DNA from: a virus
DNA: 64,000 bases
IMG/VR virus record: IMGVR_UViG_3300034095_001343
Coordinates: 50,930 to 114,929 of that record
Reading direction: 5' to 3' (one strand)
Under the pieces are notes generated by a model, which saw only the letters and a program-made list of their open reading frames with translations, did no database searches and had not been told where the DNA came from. Of the stretch, positions 1-12,000 are shown piece after piece; the stretch's first letter is position 1; each line of letters begins with the position of its first letter. The position numbers and the translations under genes were made by a program.

Positions 1-223
1 CCCTAAAGAAGTTATTATACAAGCTGCTGCAAGACAAAAGTTTATTGATCAATCACAGTCATTAAATATAATGATTCATCCATCAGTACCAGCTAAAGAT
101 ATTAACCAGCTTTATTTATTTGCACATGAGACGGGAGTTAAAACTCTTTACTATCAATTTAGTCAAAGTTCAGCACAAGCATTCTCAAGAAATATATTAG
201 AATGCGCAAGCTGTGAAGCATAA
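1..223 (+). CDS. nrdA: Ribonucleotide reductase large subunit, C-terminal fragment (5' end outside window)
   Basis: The first 223 bases read open in one frame (codons from base 2) and encode 73 residues before a TAA. The fragment contains FIDQSQSLN, the segment KDINQLYLFAHETGVKTLYY and a tail ending ECASCEA. These match the C-terminal end of class I ribonucleotide reductase alpha subunits: the DQSQSLN loop, the final helix followed by GxKTxYY, and a terminal CxxC that relays electrons from thioredoxin or glutaredoxin to the active site. The enzyme reduces ribonucleotides to deoxyribonucleotides for phage DNA synthesis. It is the only gene here on the plus strand and converges on the virion block, which fits the two opposed gene blocks of crAss-like genomes. 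The start and the catalytic barrel lie outside the window, so class Ia versus a relative cannot be settled. Confidence 0.88.
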   Translation, partial: PKEVIIQAAARQKFIDQSQSLNIMIHPSVPAKDINQLYLFAHETGVKTLYYQFSQSSAQAFSRNILECASCEA

Positions 224-280
224 TTTTAAGGGGGAAGATATAAACCATGTAGGTTGAAAATCTGAACCCCTTATAATTTC
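224..280. terminator. Possible weak bidirectional terminator between convergent genes
   Basis: This 57-base gap separates two convergent genes. AAGGGG (229-234) can pair with CCCCTT (267-272) across a long loop; a competing small hairpin GGTT/AACC sits inside. No strong T-run follows on either strand, so a terminator role is mainly inferred from the convergent context. Confidence 0.25.
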
Positions 281-3200
281 TTATTTAATATAGAAGTTGG
301 TCAGATTTAAGAATTCATTGTATTTCTTAATTGAATATAATATAGGCACTACATCTGCCCAGTTTTTATAAAGTTTTATTTCTCTCTTTCTAGTTCCTCT
401 TTGATAAACATAATCTGAATCTAAGTAGAAATCTTCTTTACCTTCAACCAGATAAGCAAGCGGTGTCATTACACTTAAAGATAATGCTTCACCAAACTCA
501 CCCAAGGTTCTTGTTGATGCAATAGGAGATTTAAACATTTGATAGATTTGCTGAGCACCTATAGGAGTAAATAGAATAAGTTCCTTATAAGTTCTATCTG
601 CTTGATATCTCATAAAGTTTTCCATTCTCTTTTCAAACTCAGTATCATCATCATCATCTGAGAACATTGCTGCAAGAATACCATTAAGAGCAACTGTCAC
701 CATGATGATTCCAATTTCTCCTAAAGTTCTATAGGCACCAAACAGTTTGTCTCTGGCTCTTTGATCTCTCTGTGAACCATCTCCAGTATAACCATATTGC
801 TCCATAAAGTTCTCACTATGCTTACCAAATTCAAGTTGAAACGTAGCAAGCTGTTTTGTGCTATAAGCTAAAAATTTCCAGAAGGCTCTATATCTACCTT
901 CCATCCATCCTAAGTTTTCATCAAAGTATTCTCTACGAAATCTTGCTTTAATTGCTGGAGCAACCCACTTGTGAAATTGTGCAGCAAGTCTACCAACAGC
1001 ATATGATTGAATAACCATTCTATCATCCTTAGCATAGTTACCGTGAATTTGTTTATTCACTTCACGGATCTTATTTCTAAGTTGATATCTAAAGTCATTA
1101 GTGTATTTGACTTCTTTAATTACTTTAGGCTTTCCTTCATCATCAACATTCTTTCTATCAAGGGTTACAATTGTATCATAACCATCTTTTAGTTTTGCTT
1201 CTTTTGTTTCTGAATCAAATTCAAAAGCATCATACATAGAGATGATATCTCCAGTTGCTTTATTCATGATCATGGTATCTATAAGGATAGCCATACCAAT
1301 CTTAGTCTGAACATTGTATTCAGCCATATCTTGAAGTACATAACCAAAGTCAGCAGCTTTTCTAAACCAAGACTTGCCAATAGGCTCAGGACCAAATTGA
1401 CTTTCACGTATGTCAGATTTAGCATCCATCATTCTAAATAAATCAACTAAAGCTTCATACTTACTTGAAGGCTCTTCAGGATCATAATCTGATTTATTAA
1501 AAGGTTTCTTTGCAACAGCTCCCAATCTTACTACAAGATCTGGCAAAGCTCTTTTGTTAAATTCAAACTCAGCTCTAGCATATGAAGAACCAGCAAAGAA
1601 TCTTTGACCCAGTGCTTCAATAGTATTGTTAATTCTACCTAAAGCATAGTTATTAAAGTTACCAAATGGGTTAAATGCCACATAAGATAAAGATGAATAT
1701 TCCATCAAACCGTCAGTAACTTTTTCTAAGAAGCCTTTAGTGATTCTATCATTGTCATAGTATACCATTGACATCCACTTCTTAGCTCTCTTAACTACGT
1801 TACTTTCAGCTCCACCTTTTTTACCTTTTGGTATGAACTTACCTTTTACCCACTTTCCTAATGTTACTCCAGGATCTGCAGGTTGGTAACTACGTTGTTC
1901 AAGAACTTTAATGAAAGCTTTAAAGGTGTCTTCAACTGTAGACATCACTTCATAATGTTCAGCCATTGAACTGAATCTCATGAGGGCCGTACCCATATCT
2001 TTATTAATCTCACCTTTAGAAGGTCTTGCTTGAATAGTTGCAAGTCTTCCTTTTAAAATAGGCATTTGATTATCATAGGCATCTCTAGTTACAAAACCTT
2101 TCTTTCTGTTATTTTCTAATGCAGTAATCTCTGCATTAATTGCAGCAAGCTCTTCATCTGTTCTTGCTCTTCCTGTATAGAAGATAGGAAGCTGATCAAT
2201 AAGATTACCTTCTTCATCTAATACAATACCTCTCTGTTCTGCAGTTTCTGATACAAGATTGTTAACACTTCTTGTAGCCTTAGACCAAAGCTTACCTACA
2301 ATATTAGGTTTAGCTTTTATATCTTGGAATAATTTACCTTTTACTACGGGCACATTACCTAACATTTGAGATCTATATCCCATAGGTAATTTGCCAAGTA
2401 ATTGATTTTCATAGTAATTTACAAATGCTAAATAAAACTCTTTTTGAGTTTGACCTAATGCATCTGAAGGATTCATAATTTTTTCATACTTTTCACTTAC
2501 CATTCTCTCACCAGTACGCAGATTATAATCATTTGCAATACGGTTTTGTGGTTTAACAGCATGGAACACAGACTCTCTTACAATTGCTCCAGTAAAATTA
2601 CCATTCTGATCTTTTTTAGCATATGTATATTCAACTTCATTAAAATACTTAGCTAAGTAAACTTGATAAGCTCTGTCAGATACACCAGCCTTTCTTCTCC
2701 ATACAGGTTTGCCATTAACCGGAACATAGTATTGGAACTTAGCTCTTTCAGTTTTAAACTCATCAGTGTATTTATGGAAGTCCCCATCCATAAGTTTATC
2801 ATCTAGACCCACTCTTTCAGCAGCCCAGAATGCAGCATACTCAGACTTAGCCTTAGCAAGTTTAATGTTAAACTCTAAATCTTCTTTTTTAGCAGTTGCT
2901 GCTTCACTTACATCTCTATATTCTAAGGCATTACCATTTTCATCATAGAGTTTATCTCTAAGCTCCTGTTGCTTTTTATAGTATTGTCTACCTAATCTTT
3001 GAACATATCTTCCGTTAAATTCACCATCATCGTCAAACTCAAGCATGAAGTCATACATTTCTTGAGTATTCTTATTAGGAGATAGTTTCTGAAGTCTTGA
3101 TGCTAGACCTGCAATAGTTCTGTTTCTTGTTTCTACATTATCCAAAAGCTCTTGCTTTTTAGTCTTGTAGATTTTATCCATTACTGCAAGAATAGTATCT

Positions 3201-6010
3201 CTTGAAGTTGCTAGATCACCAGTACCCAGTTCCATATAATCTATATCACGGGCATGCTTCATTAAATCATTTAAAACATCATCGGTTAAGTCATCTCTTG
3301 TTGACCAATTCTTAATCTGTGCTTTTACATAATTTGTAATAGCTTCATTGATAAGACCTTCTTGCTTTGAGTTACTAACACCCAAATTATTCAATTGAGT
3401 TTGTAACTGTAAGATTAAAGATTTCTGTGTAGCATTGATACCTTCAAGATCTTTTACAGAATATAATCCTTCAAAAGTTTTAATGAATCTATTGAAGTTA
3501 AGAACGTATGTAATGTATTCTGATTTGTCAAAGTTATCTACATTGTTTACATAGTCTGTAAAGTTTTTAATCTGCTTGAAAGCATCTCTTAATAACTCTG
3601 TAAATAGTGCAGCACGTGCCTTAGGACCTTCAGCCATTGCTAAGCTAATGGCAGATAGAGCATTAAGAATATTTTCTTCAGTTTGCTCTCTAGTTCTATC
3701 AATATAGATAGCACTTTTAATCTGCTCCATTGCTTTAAGCTTTGTTGTCAAAGCCATTCTATAGTTTTCTAAAGCTTGTGTAATAACTTCATACTCAGTA
3801 TATGGATCAGCAAAGTCTGTATCTTCTGGCATCTTTTCAGCATCTGTTAATTCTGAATCCCAGTTAACAGCATTGTCTAATGCATCATCAATGTTTTTCT
3901 CTAAATCTTCTAATGAAATTGAGTCAACATTTTTTGGAACAAGAAGATCAACATATAAACTATTTTGACTTGCAGGATGAGCCACCCATTCATCAGATCT
4001 AAACTCACCAGTGAATTCTTGCTGAGCATCTTTACCTTTGATACCAACTTGAATGTGGAAAGTAGAAGCACCCATTTCACTCATGTCTACTTCATAACCC
4101 ATATTTTCAAGCATCCTTCTATACATGTTTACTTGAATACCCTGTTGAGCTCTTGTAGAAAGACTTTCAATCCCTGCCTTTTTAAGATCACTATTTTCTC
4201 CTAGTTTATATTCTTGGTCATACTTAAGTTTACCTTGAAGTCCTACTTTAGTTTTAGCTTGCTCACTTAACACCATATCTCTTACAGAGTTCTTGCTTGT
4301 CTTAAGATCAACAATTCTAAGTTTACCATCTGGCAAAACAACAAGAATGTCAATTGATCCGGCAGTCTTTGACTTCTGGTCATAAACAACAACTTGAGGA
4401 ACGGCAACACCGCCACCTCTAGTAATCTCTCTAAGATTTTCTTGTAATTGTAAATAAGCTTTCTCAGCTTGTTCTCTATTAAGAACTTTCATTTGAGAAA
4501 AGACTTCATCTAATTGTTTATCTGAAGTTAATCCTTGCAATAACTTATCAAAGTCATTACCCAGATCAATGTTCAGTTTCTTATTAAACATATCTTCTTC
4601 AGAAAGCTTTCCTTTAATTCTTTCTGTAGTAGAACTGAAAGTCTCAGTTGTATCTAATAAGTTATAGTATACATGATTCTCTTCATTAAGAACAACAATT
4701 GGTCCTTCAAATCCGGCAGCCATTGAACCAACTTCTTCTTTTGTAGTTTGTGCTTGATGGAATAGTCTATTGATTATTTCAGCTTGAATTGCATTTGATT
4801 GTCTTGTAGCATAATCTACAGTAGACTGAAGTTCAGGAGTTAAAGAAAATCTAATCTTAGCATCTGCTCTAGCCGCTGCGTTAAACTGAATACCAGAAGT
4901 ATTTAACAACTTAGCAATATCAGATAAAGTAGTTGTAGGTTTAATGTCTTGAAGATTAATTCTCACAACTTCAGAAGGTGTTTGAGATGGTTGAACAACT
5001 TCAGAACTTCTTAAAGAAGATATATTAATACCTGTAATATATTTATGAAGATTGTTTATAATATCAGCAAACCAATCCAAAAACTCTTTTACTCTTTCTT
5101 TAAAGGTCTTGGTTGGATTTTCTTCATATTCTTTTTTGAAGTGTCTTGTCAAAGCTTGTGTAACAAGTTCAAGATCTCTGTGTCTTTGATTAAAACCACG
5201 TTTCTCACTATAAGCATCTTCAATTTGCTGACTTAATACTGGAAACATAGTCTTTGCTTCTGATAGTAATGAATCAAACAAAGCTTTATTATCTACAAAC
5301 AAAGCATCTGTAAATGGGTGAAGTATCTCTTCAATAGCTGTCTCATCTGTAACACGTCCTCTAATTAAAACAACTTTATTTGATAGAGGATTGAAATAAG
5401 AATTTACTTTTTCAAAAGGTACATTAGCTTTTTGAAATTCTGAAAGACTATTATAATAAGCTTGTGCCTCAGCAACTGAAACTAACTCTACTTCAACATT
5501 AGGAAACATTCTCATTAAATGAGTAACAACGTGTCTACTTCTAGTTTGATCCCAACCTCTTGTTGATTGCATCATATCTTTAGAAGTAAATACATTCTCA
5601 TCTACAGTAATTTTAACTAAATTTGCAGTAGGTTGAAAATTAACAGCCTTCTCAGGAATGTTATTAATATCAAGATATCTTTTTACTTTGTTCAGATTAC
5701 TTTGCAAAACTTGAGCATCATAAGCTCTAGTTTGTCTGTTAGAGTTATTTATATAATATAAATTACCAATCTTGATAATTAAGTTCTTCCTAGATAAATT
5801 ACCCAGAATAGCTTCTGCAAAATTTCTTTGCTGAATGTTAAAAGCAATTTTCTTATCCTTTAAGAATTGTTTTGCTTGTCCAACTGTAGGAAAAGCTTCA
5901 CTATTATTTACATTTTGCCAAGACGTAATTATTCCATCAACCTGTATATTGCTACTGAAAGCACCTAATAAGTTTTTATATTCTTGGGTATTTCTATTAA
6001 AACATGCCAT
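281..6010 (-). CDS. Giant virion (cargo-type) protein with degenerate zincin and PD-(D/E)XK nuclease domains, 1909 aa
   Basis: Last gene of the virion block, 3 bases after the polymerase gene. Residues about 195-315 look like a zincin-type domain in which the usual HExxH is replaced by EEILH (227-231) followed by PF, with a later ELVTQAL helix; the first zinc-ligand histidine is missing, so protease activity is doubtful. Residues about 480-640 carry a RecB/Cas4-like PD-(D/E)XK nuclease signature: GNDFD (484-488), GSID with D554, VDLKT with D568 and K570, and QxxxY (Q626, Y630). The remainder is mostly charged helical sequence; a hydrophobic segment near residues 1760-1780 is followed by a run of five Asp. 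In crAss-like phages the large proteins beside the RNA polymerase are virion cargo thought to enter the cell with the DNA; that role is inferred from position. The nuclease call rests on motif order and spacing. Confidence 0.8.
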   Translation of the reverse strand: MACFNRNTQEYKNLLGAFSSNIQVDGIITSWQNVNNSEAFPTVGQAKQFLKDKKIAFNIQQRNFAEAILGNLSRKNLIIKIGNLYYINNSNRQTRAYDAQVLQSNLNKVKRYLDINNIPEKAVNFQPTANLVKITVDENVFTSKDMMQSTRGWDQTRSRHVVTHLMRMFPNVEVELVSVAEAQAYYNSLSEFQKANVPFEKVNSYFNPLSNKVVLIRGRVTDETAIEEILHPFTDALFVDNKALFDSLLSEAKTMFPVLSQQIEDAYSEKRGFNQRHRDLELVTQALTRHFKKEYEENPTKTFKERVKEFLDWFADIINNLHKYITGINISSLRSSEVVQPSQTPSEVVRINLQDIKPTTTLSDIAKLLNTSGIQFNAAARADAKIRFSLTPELQSTVDYATRQSNAIQAEIINRLFHQAQTTKEEVGSMAAGFEGPIVVLNEENHVYYNLLDTTETFSSTTERIKGKLSEEDMFNKKLNIDLGNDFDKLLQGLTSDKQLDEVFSQMKVLNREQAEKAYLQLQENLREITRGGGVAVPQVVVYDQKSKTAGSIDILVVLPDGKLRIVDLKTSKNSVRDMVLSEQAKTKVGLQGKLKYDQEYKLGENSDLKKAGIESLSTRAQQGIQVNMYRRMLENMGYEVDMSEMGASTFHIQVGIKGKDAQQEFTGEFRSDEWVAHPASQNSLYVDLLVPKNVDSISLEDLEKNIDDALDNAVNWDSELTDAEKMPEDTDFADPYTEYEVITQALENYRMALTTKLKAMEQIKSAIYIDRTREQTEENILNALSAISLAMAEGPKARAALFTELLRDAFKQIKNFTDYVNNVDNFDKSEYITYVLNFNRFIKTFEGLYSVKDLEGINATQKSLILQLQTQLNNLGVSNSKQEGLINEAITNYVKAQIKNWSTRDDLTDDVLNDLMKHARDIDYMELGTGDLATSRDTILAVMDKIYKTKKQELLDNVETRNRTIAGLASRLQKLSPNKNTQEMYDFMLEFDDDGEFNGRYVQRLGRQYYKKQQELRDKLYDENGNALEYRDVSEAATAKKEDLEFNIKLAKAKSEYAAFWAAERVGLDDKLMDGDFHKYTDEFKTERAKFQYYVPVNGKPVWRRKAGVSDRAYQVYLAKYFNEVEYTYAKKDQNGNFTGAIVRESVFHAVKPQNRIANDYNLRTGERMVSEKYEKIMNPSDALGQTQKEFYLAFVNYYENQLLGKLPMGYRSQMLGNVPVVKGKLFQDIKAKPNIVGKLWSKATRSVNNLVSETAEQRGIVLDEEGNLIDQLPIFYTGRARTDEELAAINAEITALENNRKKGFVTRDAYDNQMPILKGRLATIQARPSKGEINKDMGTALMRFSSMAEHYEVMSTVEDTFKAFIKVLEQRSYQPADPGVTLGKWVKGKFIPKGKKGGAESNVVKRAKKWMSMVYYDNDRITKGFLEKVTDGLMEYSSLSYVAFNPFGNFNNYALGRINNTIEALGQRFFAGSSYARAEFEFNKRALPDLVVRLGAVAKKPFNKSDYDPEEPSSKYEALVDLFRMMDAKSDIRESQFGPEPIGKSWFRKAADFGYVLQDMAEYNVQTKIGMAILIDTMIMNKATGDIISMYDAFEFDSETKEAKLKDGYDTIVTLDRKNVDDEGKPKVIKEVKYTNDFRYQLRNKIREVNKQIHGNYAKDDRMVIQSYAVGRLAAQFHKWVAPAIKARFRREYFDENLGWMEGRYRAFWKFLAYSTKQLATFQLEFGKHSENFMEQYGYTGDGSQRDQRARDKLFGAYRTLGEIGIIMVTVALNGILAAMFSDDDDDTEFEKRMENFMRYQADRTYKELILFTPIGAQQIYQMFKSPIASTRTLGEFGEALSLSVMTPLAYLVEGKEDFYLDSDYVYQRGTRKREIKLYKNWADVVPILYSIKKYNEFLNLTNFYIK

Positions 6011-6013
6011 ATG

Positions 6014-9000
6014 TCAAAGATAACAATTATTAAAGTGATCTAAAAATTCTTGTTCATTTGTGAACTCACTATTTTCAAACAACTCAATAAAATCTTCAAG
6101 GTCTTGCACCTTAAATTTCATATCTGGATTGTCTCTGTGAGCTTTAAGTTTGTTTCTATTATCTAATGCCGCCTGACTAAATGGATCATCAATATTTGAA
6201 TCCCACCAAGTAGAAAGCTCTGGATATTTATTTTCACCAGCATCATTATCAGCAAGTAGATTATTGAAGAATGAGTTAGCTGAGATATCAATTGCTCCAC
6301 TAAGATCAATTAAATCTTCACCACCAGTTTCATCAACTTCAGGTTCTACAAGATCTTGATTTTCAATTGATTCTGCAGACTCACTTACTTTACTAATATT
6401 CTCACCATTAACTTGGATACCTTTTTCAGTAGCTACTACACTAGAACCTGCTGAAATTTTTACACCTTTTTCCAAATCAATGTTATCTAATACTGAGTCA
6501 ATATCAATTGAATCAAAAGCTGCATCTAAAGGATCTGAAGAGTTTACACTATTTACAAAGCTTCTTAATTTTTTTGTAGTAGGTCTTTCTCCAAACATAA
6601 ATCCAATTGGATTCTGAGCAGTTGAACCTTTTATGTCTACTTCAACGTATTCAGCATAACTACCAACAGCCTTATTATTAAAATTGATTAAATTTTCTGC
6701 TGGGAATAAGCTTTGTGTTTTTGCAAGTACATAGTATCTATACTCAGCTTTATATTCTGATCCAACATTTTGTCTAACAACCATTGGGAATTCTACTTCA
6801 GTGTGATAGTCAGAACCTTTCTTAAGATTGATATTCTTAAAACCCGCCTTAATTAATTCTTCTTTGTTTTTATCAAAAGTATCCGCCAATTGCTTAGTTA
6901 ATTTAGAAACAGGTGGAGTATTTCTTACTGAAGAAACATTGTTTGTTTTATCAAGTCTAGAAATACCAGCATATAAATCTACAACTAATCTTCGTACCAA
7001 GCCTGAAGCATTTACGTGAACAGGAGCTCTTAAGATAGCAGGATCTGCAACTTTTGCAGCTTTCTTTTCTTCTGCAGACTTCTTAGCCTTAGGATCAATG
7101 TTATATTGAAGATCTTGTAAAAGTTTTGCTTTTACATATTCAAATACAACCGGACTATTCTTTTTAAAGTCTGCAAGTTCTGGTGCTGAAATCAAATCTT
7201 TTGCAAAAATAACTTGCTTTCTTTCTGCAATCATATTTGTTAACTGCTCTACTTGCTCATCAAAGATTGTAATAAAGTCTCCTGCTTCAGCATTTGTGTA
7301 GTAAGAAGACTCTATTCTATTCATATCCTTTTTGAAGAACAAGCCAAATGCATTATCCAAACCTCTAACTGAGCTATTACCAACACTACCTTGTTTTGCA
7401 ACGTTATCTCCAAATACATAAATGGCTTCAGGATTAGATGTTGCAAGTGCTTTAGTAAATACTTTAGGCTCAATAGTAATACCTTTTGTTTCTGGAGCAT
7501 AGATTGCAGCTCTTACTTTTTTAATCACATAAGCATTAGGAGCTGAAGTTAGATAACCTTGCATGAAATCAATAACCAAATCATCCAGCTGCATACCAAA
7601 TGTTGACTGAAATACAGTATCATTAGGTCTTTCTATTGCTGCTTGTACAGTATCAATATGAGATAAGTAACCATCAAGAGCAATTGGAGCTACAGATTCT
7701 ACAATAGATTTATAACCATACTGAAGACCATCTTTAACCATCATATAATGAACAAGTGTCTTTGCATCAGATCTTGTTAAAGGATTTGCATACAAAGTCA
7801 TAAAGCCATTTTGGATATCTAGCTTTTGTGAATCATTATATCTTAAGAATGTATTTGCTCCCGCTAAATTTAAACCAGTCTTATTACCTTTCAAATTTGC
7901 TTTCTCTGTGATGATAAAAGACTTTAAGAAATAATTATTAGCACCTTCTTCAGTTGCTCTAAGTCTGTCTAATACTGCGGTTATATTCTCAACACCATCT
8001 TGATTATAAATTAATCCATTAGTAAGAGTAGCTACAGACTGTGCGTTATTAACTAAACCATTATGCATGTAAGCCTTAATAGTTAAGTATGATAAAAAGT
8101 CTCTAGCAATTTTAGTTTTAGTTTTATCTCTTAGTTCATAAGGTAGATTGTTTACAGTACTTTGGTAAACTACTTCATCAGTTACTCTTCTAAATAGAGG
8201 GCTTGCTGAAAGAACCACTTTAGGTAATAAGAAATTAGTAAACTCCTGGAATCTTTCAAGATAACCAGCTTGCCATGTTTCACCTTTAAATATAGGTCTA
8301 GCATCAATCATTGGTCTATTAACACCTAATGCTAAGAACTCTTTGTCAGATAAGTTAAGACCTAACTTTTCTGTTGCTTCATTTCTCTTATCAATTGCTT
8401 CAAGACCTTGACCTAAACCATTGGTAAGATTTATGATGTCTCCCATATATTTTGTAGTGTTAGATAAACTAGCAGCATTTAAGAATTGTTCTAAGATTGA
8501 AATTTCTTCAATCACCTGCATTTTTGTAATCTCACCATTTTCTCTAAGTTCAGCCATATCAGCTTTAGTAGCAGTTGCTTTAATTAAAGGAGTGTCAATT
8601 GCTTCCATCAAAGAATTTTGAGTAACAGAAGTTCTTATCTTTTCTTCTTTCTTCTCAAGAAATGCTGTTTGTAATGCTATAATTCTTTCTTCTACAATAC
8701 TTCTTGCATATACTTTTTTATCTGCAGAAGCATTAGCTTCCATAAAATAAGCTTGTCTAATAACAGGGTGGTTAACCAAAAGAACTGAAGTCTTTACAGG
8801 AACGCCTAAAGCTATTAGATTAGCTACAATAGAAAGAGCATTGATATTAAGACCAAGCTTAGCCAAAAGTCTTTCTTTAGCGTTATCCGTTGCTGCAGTA
8901 ATTAAAGCAGATAAGATATACTGAGTTCTTTGACCTTGACTACCATCTTCATTTAACTCAAATGTATTTCTAAAGTTGCTGAATGTAACTCCTCCAAATT

Positions 9001-12000
9001 CAATTTGAGGCAATACTTCTTCACCGCCAACTTTAGTGCTGGCAATTTTTACATCATACTCTTGAAGAAGATTTAAGTATAGGTTAGGTAATACAACCGC
9101 ACCAATTGATCTAGAACCTTCTTTGTTGTTAGCAAACATTCTAAGCTTGCCGTATAGGTTGTCTACATCAATACCTTCTTCTTCAGACAAAGCGGCCCAT
9201 TCAGGAAGTTCTGTCTTAAGTTCATCCCAAAGATCCTTTAAAACTTCTATATCTGCAGCCTCATAAGAAATTGCCACAGCTGTTCTTTGTTTACCGTTTT
9301 TATCCAACGCAGGCTTACCAGTATTTACAGTAGTTGTTTTACCATTCTTATCTAGGAATAAAGGTTTTCTTTCTGTAACATGGTCATTACCCATAAGAGC
9401 AACTTTGTAATCAAGAATATCATTGTTGATTGCTGCAGCATATGGTTCATGTCCAAATTTTTTCTTATAAGTCTTATATTGAGCTAAAGTAACAGGCATT
9501 CCTAATACTAAAAGAGCATTTATTGAATCTTCTTTTAAACCACGACTTTGAGCAGTTAATAAATCTGAATTTGTAATGCTTATATTCTTACCCGTACCCC
9601 TTCCATTATATTTATATAATGCTTCTCCATATATAGAATCTGAATCTTTTACTTTTTCGTTTACATATCTAACATAATCTAAATATTTATTATCTTCTGT
9701 TTTAGCTTTACCATATTCAAAGAACTCTCCATTCTTTTCATAAAACTCTTTAAACTGCATGTAAACCTTATCAATATCAAAGTCAGCTCCTGATATCTCA
9801 ATAAGTTCTCTTGCAAACACACCAGAAGAACCATAAGCGGCAGGCATAAAGTCTATCCACTTAACGTTATAAGTTGAATGGTTATCTTGTGAAGGAATAC
9901 GTACAGCAAACATTTTACCTACAACATCAGGAATAGATTTTCCTTTAAGTTGTAATTCTTTCATCACTTCTTTGTGATGAGGTGGTAATAACATCTCACC
10001 ATACTTTTGTCCTGTTGCTTTTCCTTTTGAGTCATACTCTTTCATGTTATGTCTCAAACGGTCAATAATAACAACACCGGCACCTTTAGATTTTTTTACT
10101 GCATCTTTAAGACCTGCAATATTTTCATCATTACCAGGATAAGAACCTTCATCAATATTAAATAGAATGTCAGGCTTACTAGCCATAGCTTCATATTGTG
10201 CTTCAGTAATAATCTCATGTTTATCTGGCATACCGTTTTCATCTACAGAAAGAACTCTTCTGTAAACTCTTATACCATAGTCAGAAACCAATGATACTGT
10301 TGCACCAGGTACCTTCTCATTAAATACACTCTTACTAAAATAGCTCATAAATAAATTCAAGAACTTATCATAAGTAAGAGGGTTGTTAAGATTATACTTT
10401 TGATTTCCTGATTCATCAAGTGAGAATAGTTCCATCAAATGACTTGAAGAACCTGTAGATGCAAGACTGGCTTCAGCATATCTTAAGTATGTATAAAGAT
10501 CTGCAGTAATAGCATTTTCTTTAATACTCTTCTGAAGTTCATCCATTGCGTAGTCTACATCAAAAGAGAATACTAAATTTCTCTTGTTGATATAATTCAA
10601 GTTACCTCTATCTCTAGTTGCTTTGTGATAAGCAGCTCTTACCTCACCTAATGTTAATTTCTCACCATTGATGATTACTTCTGTTGAATCATTTTGTTCT
10701 GAAGTAACCAAGGTCTTAACCTGAGTAGGATCTGTTATAACAGTTTTGTTAGATGGGTTGATTACCTGCAATCCTAAATAATTAGCATCAAGAGTAACAG
10801 ATTGATCTTGCCCTAATGGAGTTGTTGTTCCAGTAACACCATGAATGTTAGATACATTCTTTTGCATCATCTTTAAGGCTGATCTTGGAGCAGCTACTGA
10901 AACTGTATCATTTTCTTTTTCAAATGCTTCAAGCTTAACTCTTAAGTTATGTAAAGCAAGTTTGTTAGGTTTAGGAATAGTGTAGTTACCTTCAGAATCT
11001 TTCAATGAAGTAAACTGTGGTAATAATGGGAATGCAGACATCTTAACAAATGTTTTACCATCTGCATATACAAGCTTCTGAGAGTTGAGCATTTCTTGTC
11101 TCTTAGCATATCCTGTAGATTCTTCTGTCCCAAAAATATCCTCAGCACTAATATCCTCACCTCTTTCAATTCTATCAAACAATTCTGCTTGAGCCGGAGT
11201 AAGTTTACCAAAACCATATTGGAAGTTACGGAAAGCTTTAGTAGTCATCCATAACTGAGCATCCGCATTCTTAACTTCACCTACATTGTATGTTGCATTA
11301 ACAATAGGTTCTGTTAATTCAAACAATGAGATTTCTTGTAATGGTTTAAAAATACCATACTCTGGTGCAGCTACTGTACTTGCAGCACTATAGTAAGATG
11401 CAGATTGTGCTTTTGCTCTTTTAATTTCATCAACAGCATCTTTCAAACTATAAGCACTATCACCTAACAAAATCTGATTGATAGCTGTGGTATTAATATA
11501 ATCATTAAAGAAGATCTGCTTTAAGTTGTATTCAGTATCTTCAGGAATAATGTTTAGTAATCTAGCAGATTTTTGGGCATCTCCAGTTACTGCACCACCT
11601 GCTGTCTGAATACCATTGGTTAAGAAAGTTCCTAACCCACCTTGTGAATCAACAACTTTCTTGTTAGTTTTTGAACCAACAAGTTCATCTAGTGTAATAT
11701 TAAACTCTGCAAATTCTTGGTCCATTCTATTTTGCAAGAATGCTTTCAACTCTGATTCCTTTATACCAAGCTTTTGGATAGCTTCAGCAAAAGTTAATCC
11801 TGCAAACTCTGGAGAACGTGCAGCTTCGGTTAGTTTATTTACGTAACCTTCTACTTCAAATCCACCAACAAGACCTGCAACTTGTTCCATTAAATTAGCT
11901 TCTCCAGCTTCCATCAAATCATACATGTACATAGGTTTCTTACCTTGTAAGAAATTTTGCTCATTGCTTGACTCTACATAGAACTTCTTAGTTCCAATAC

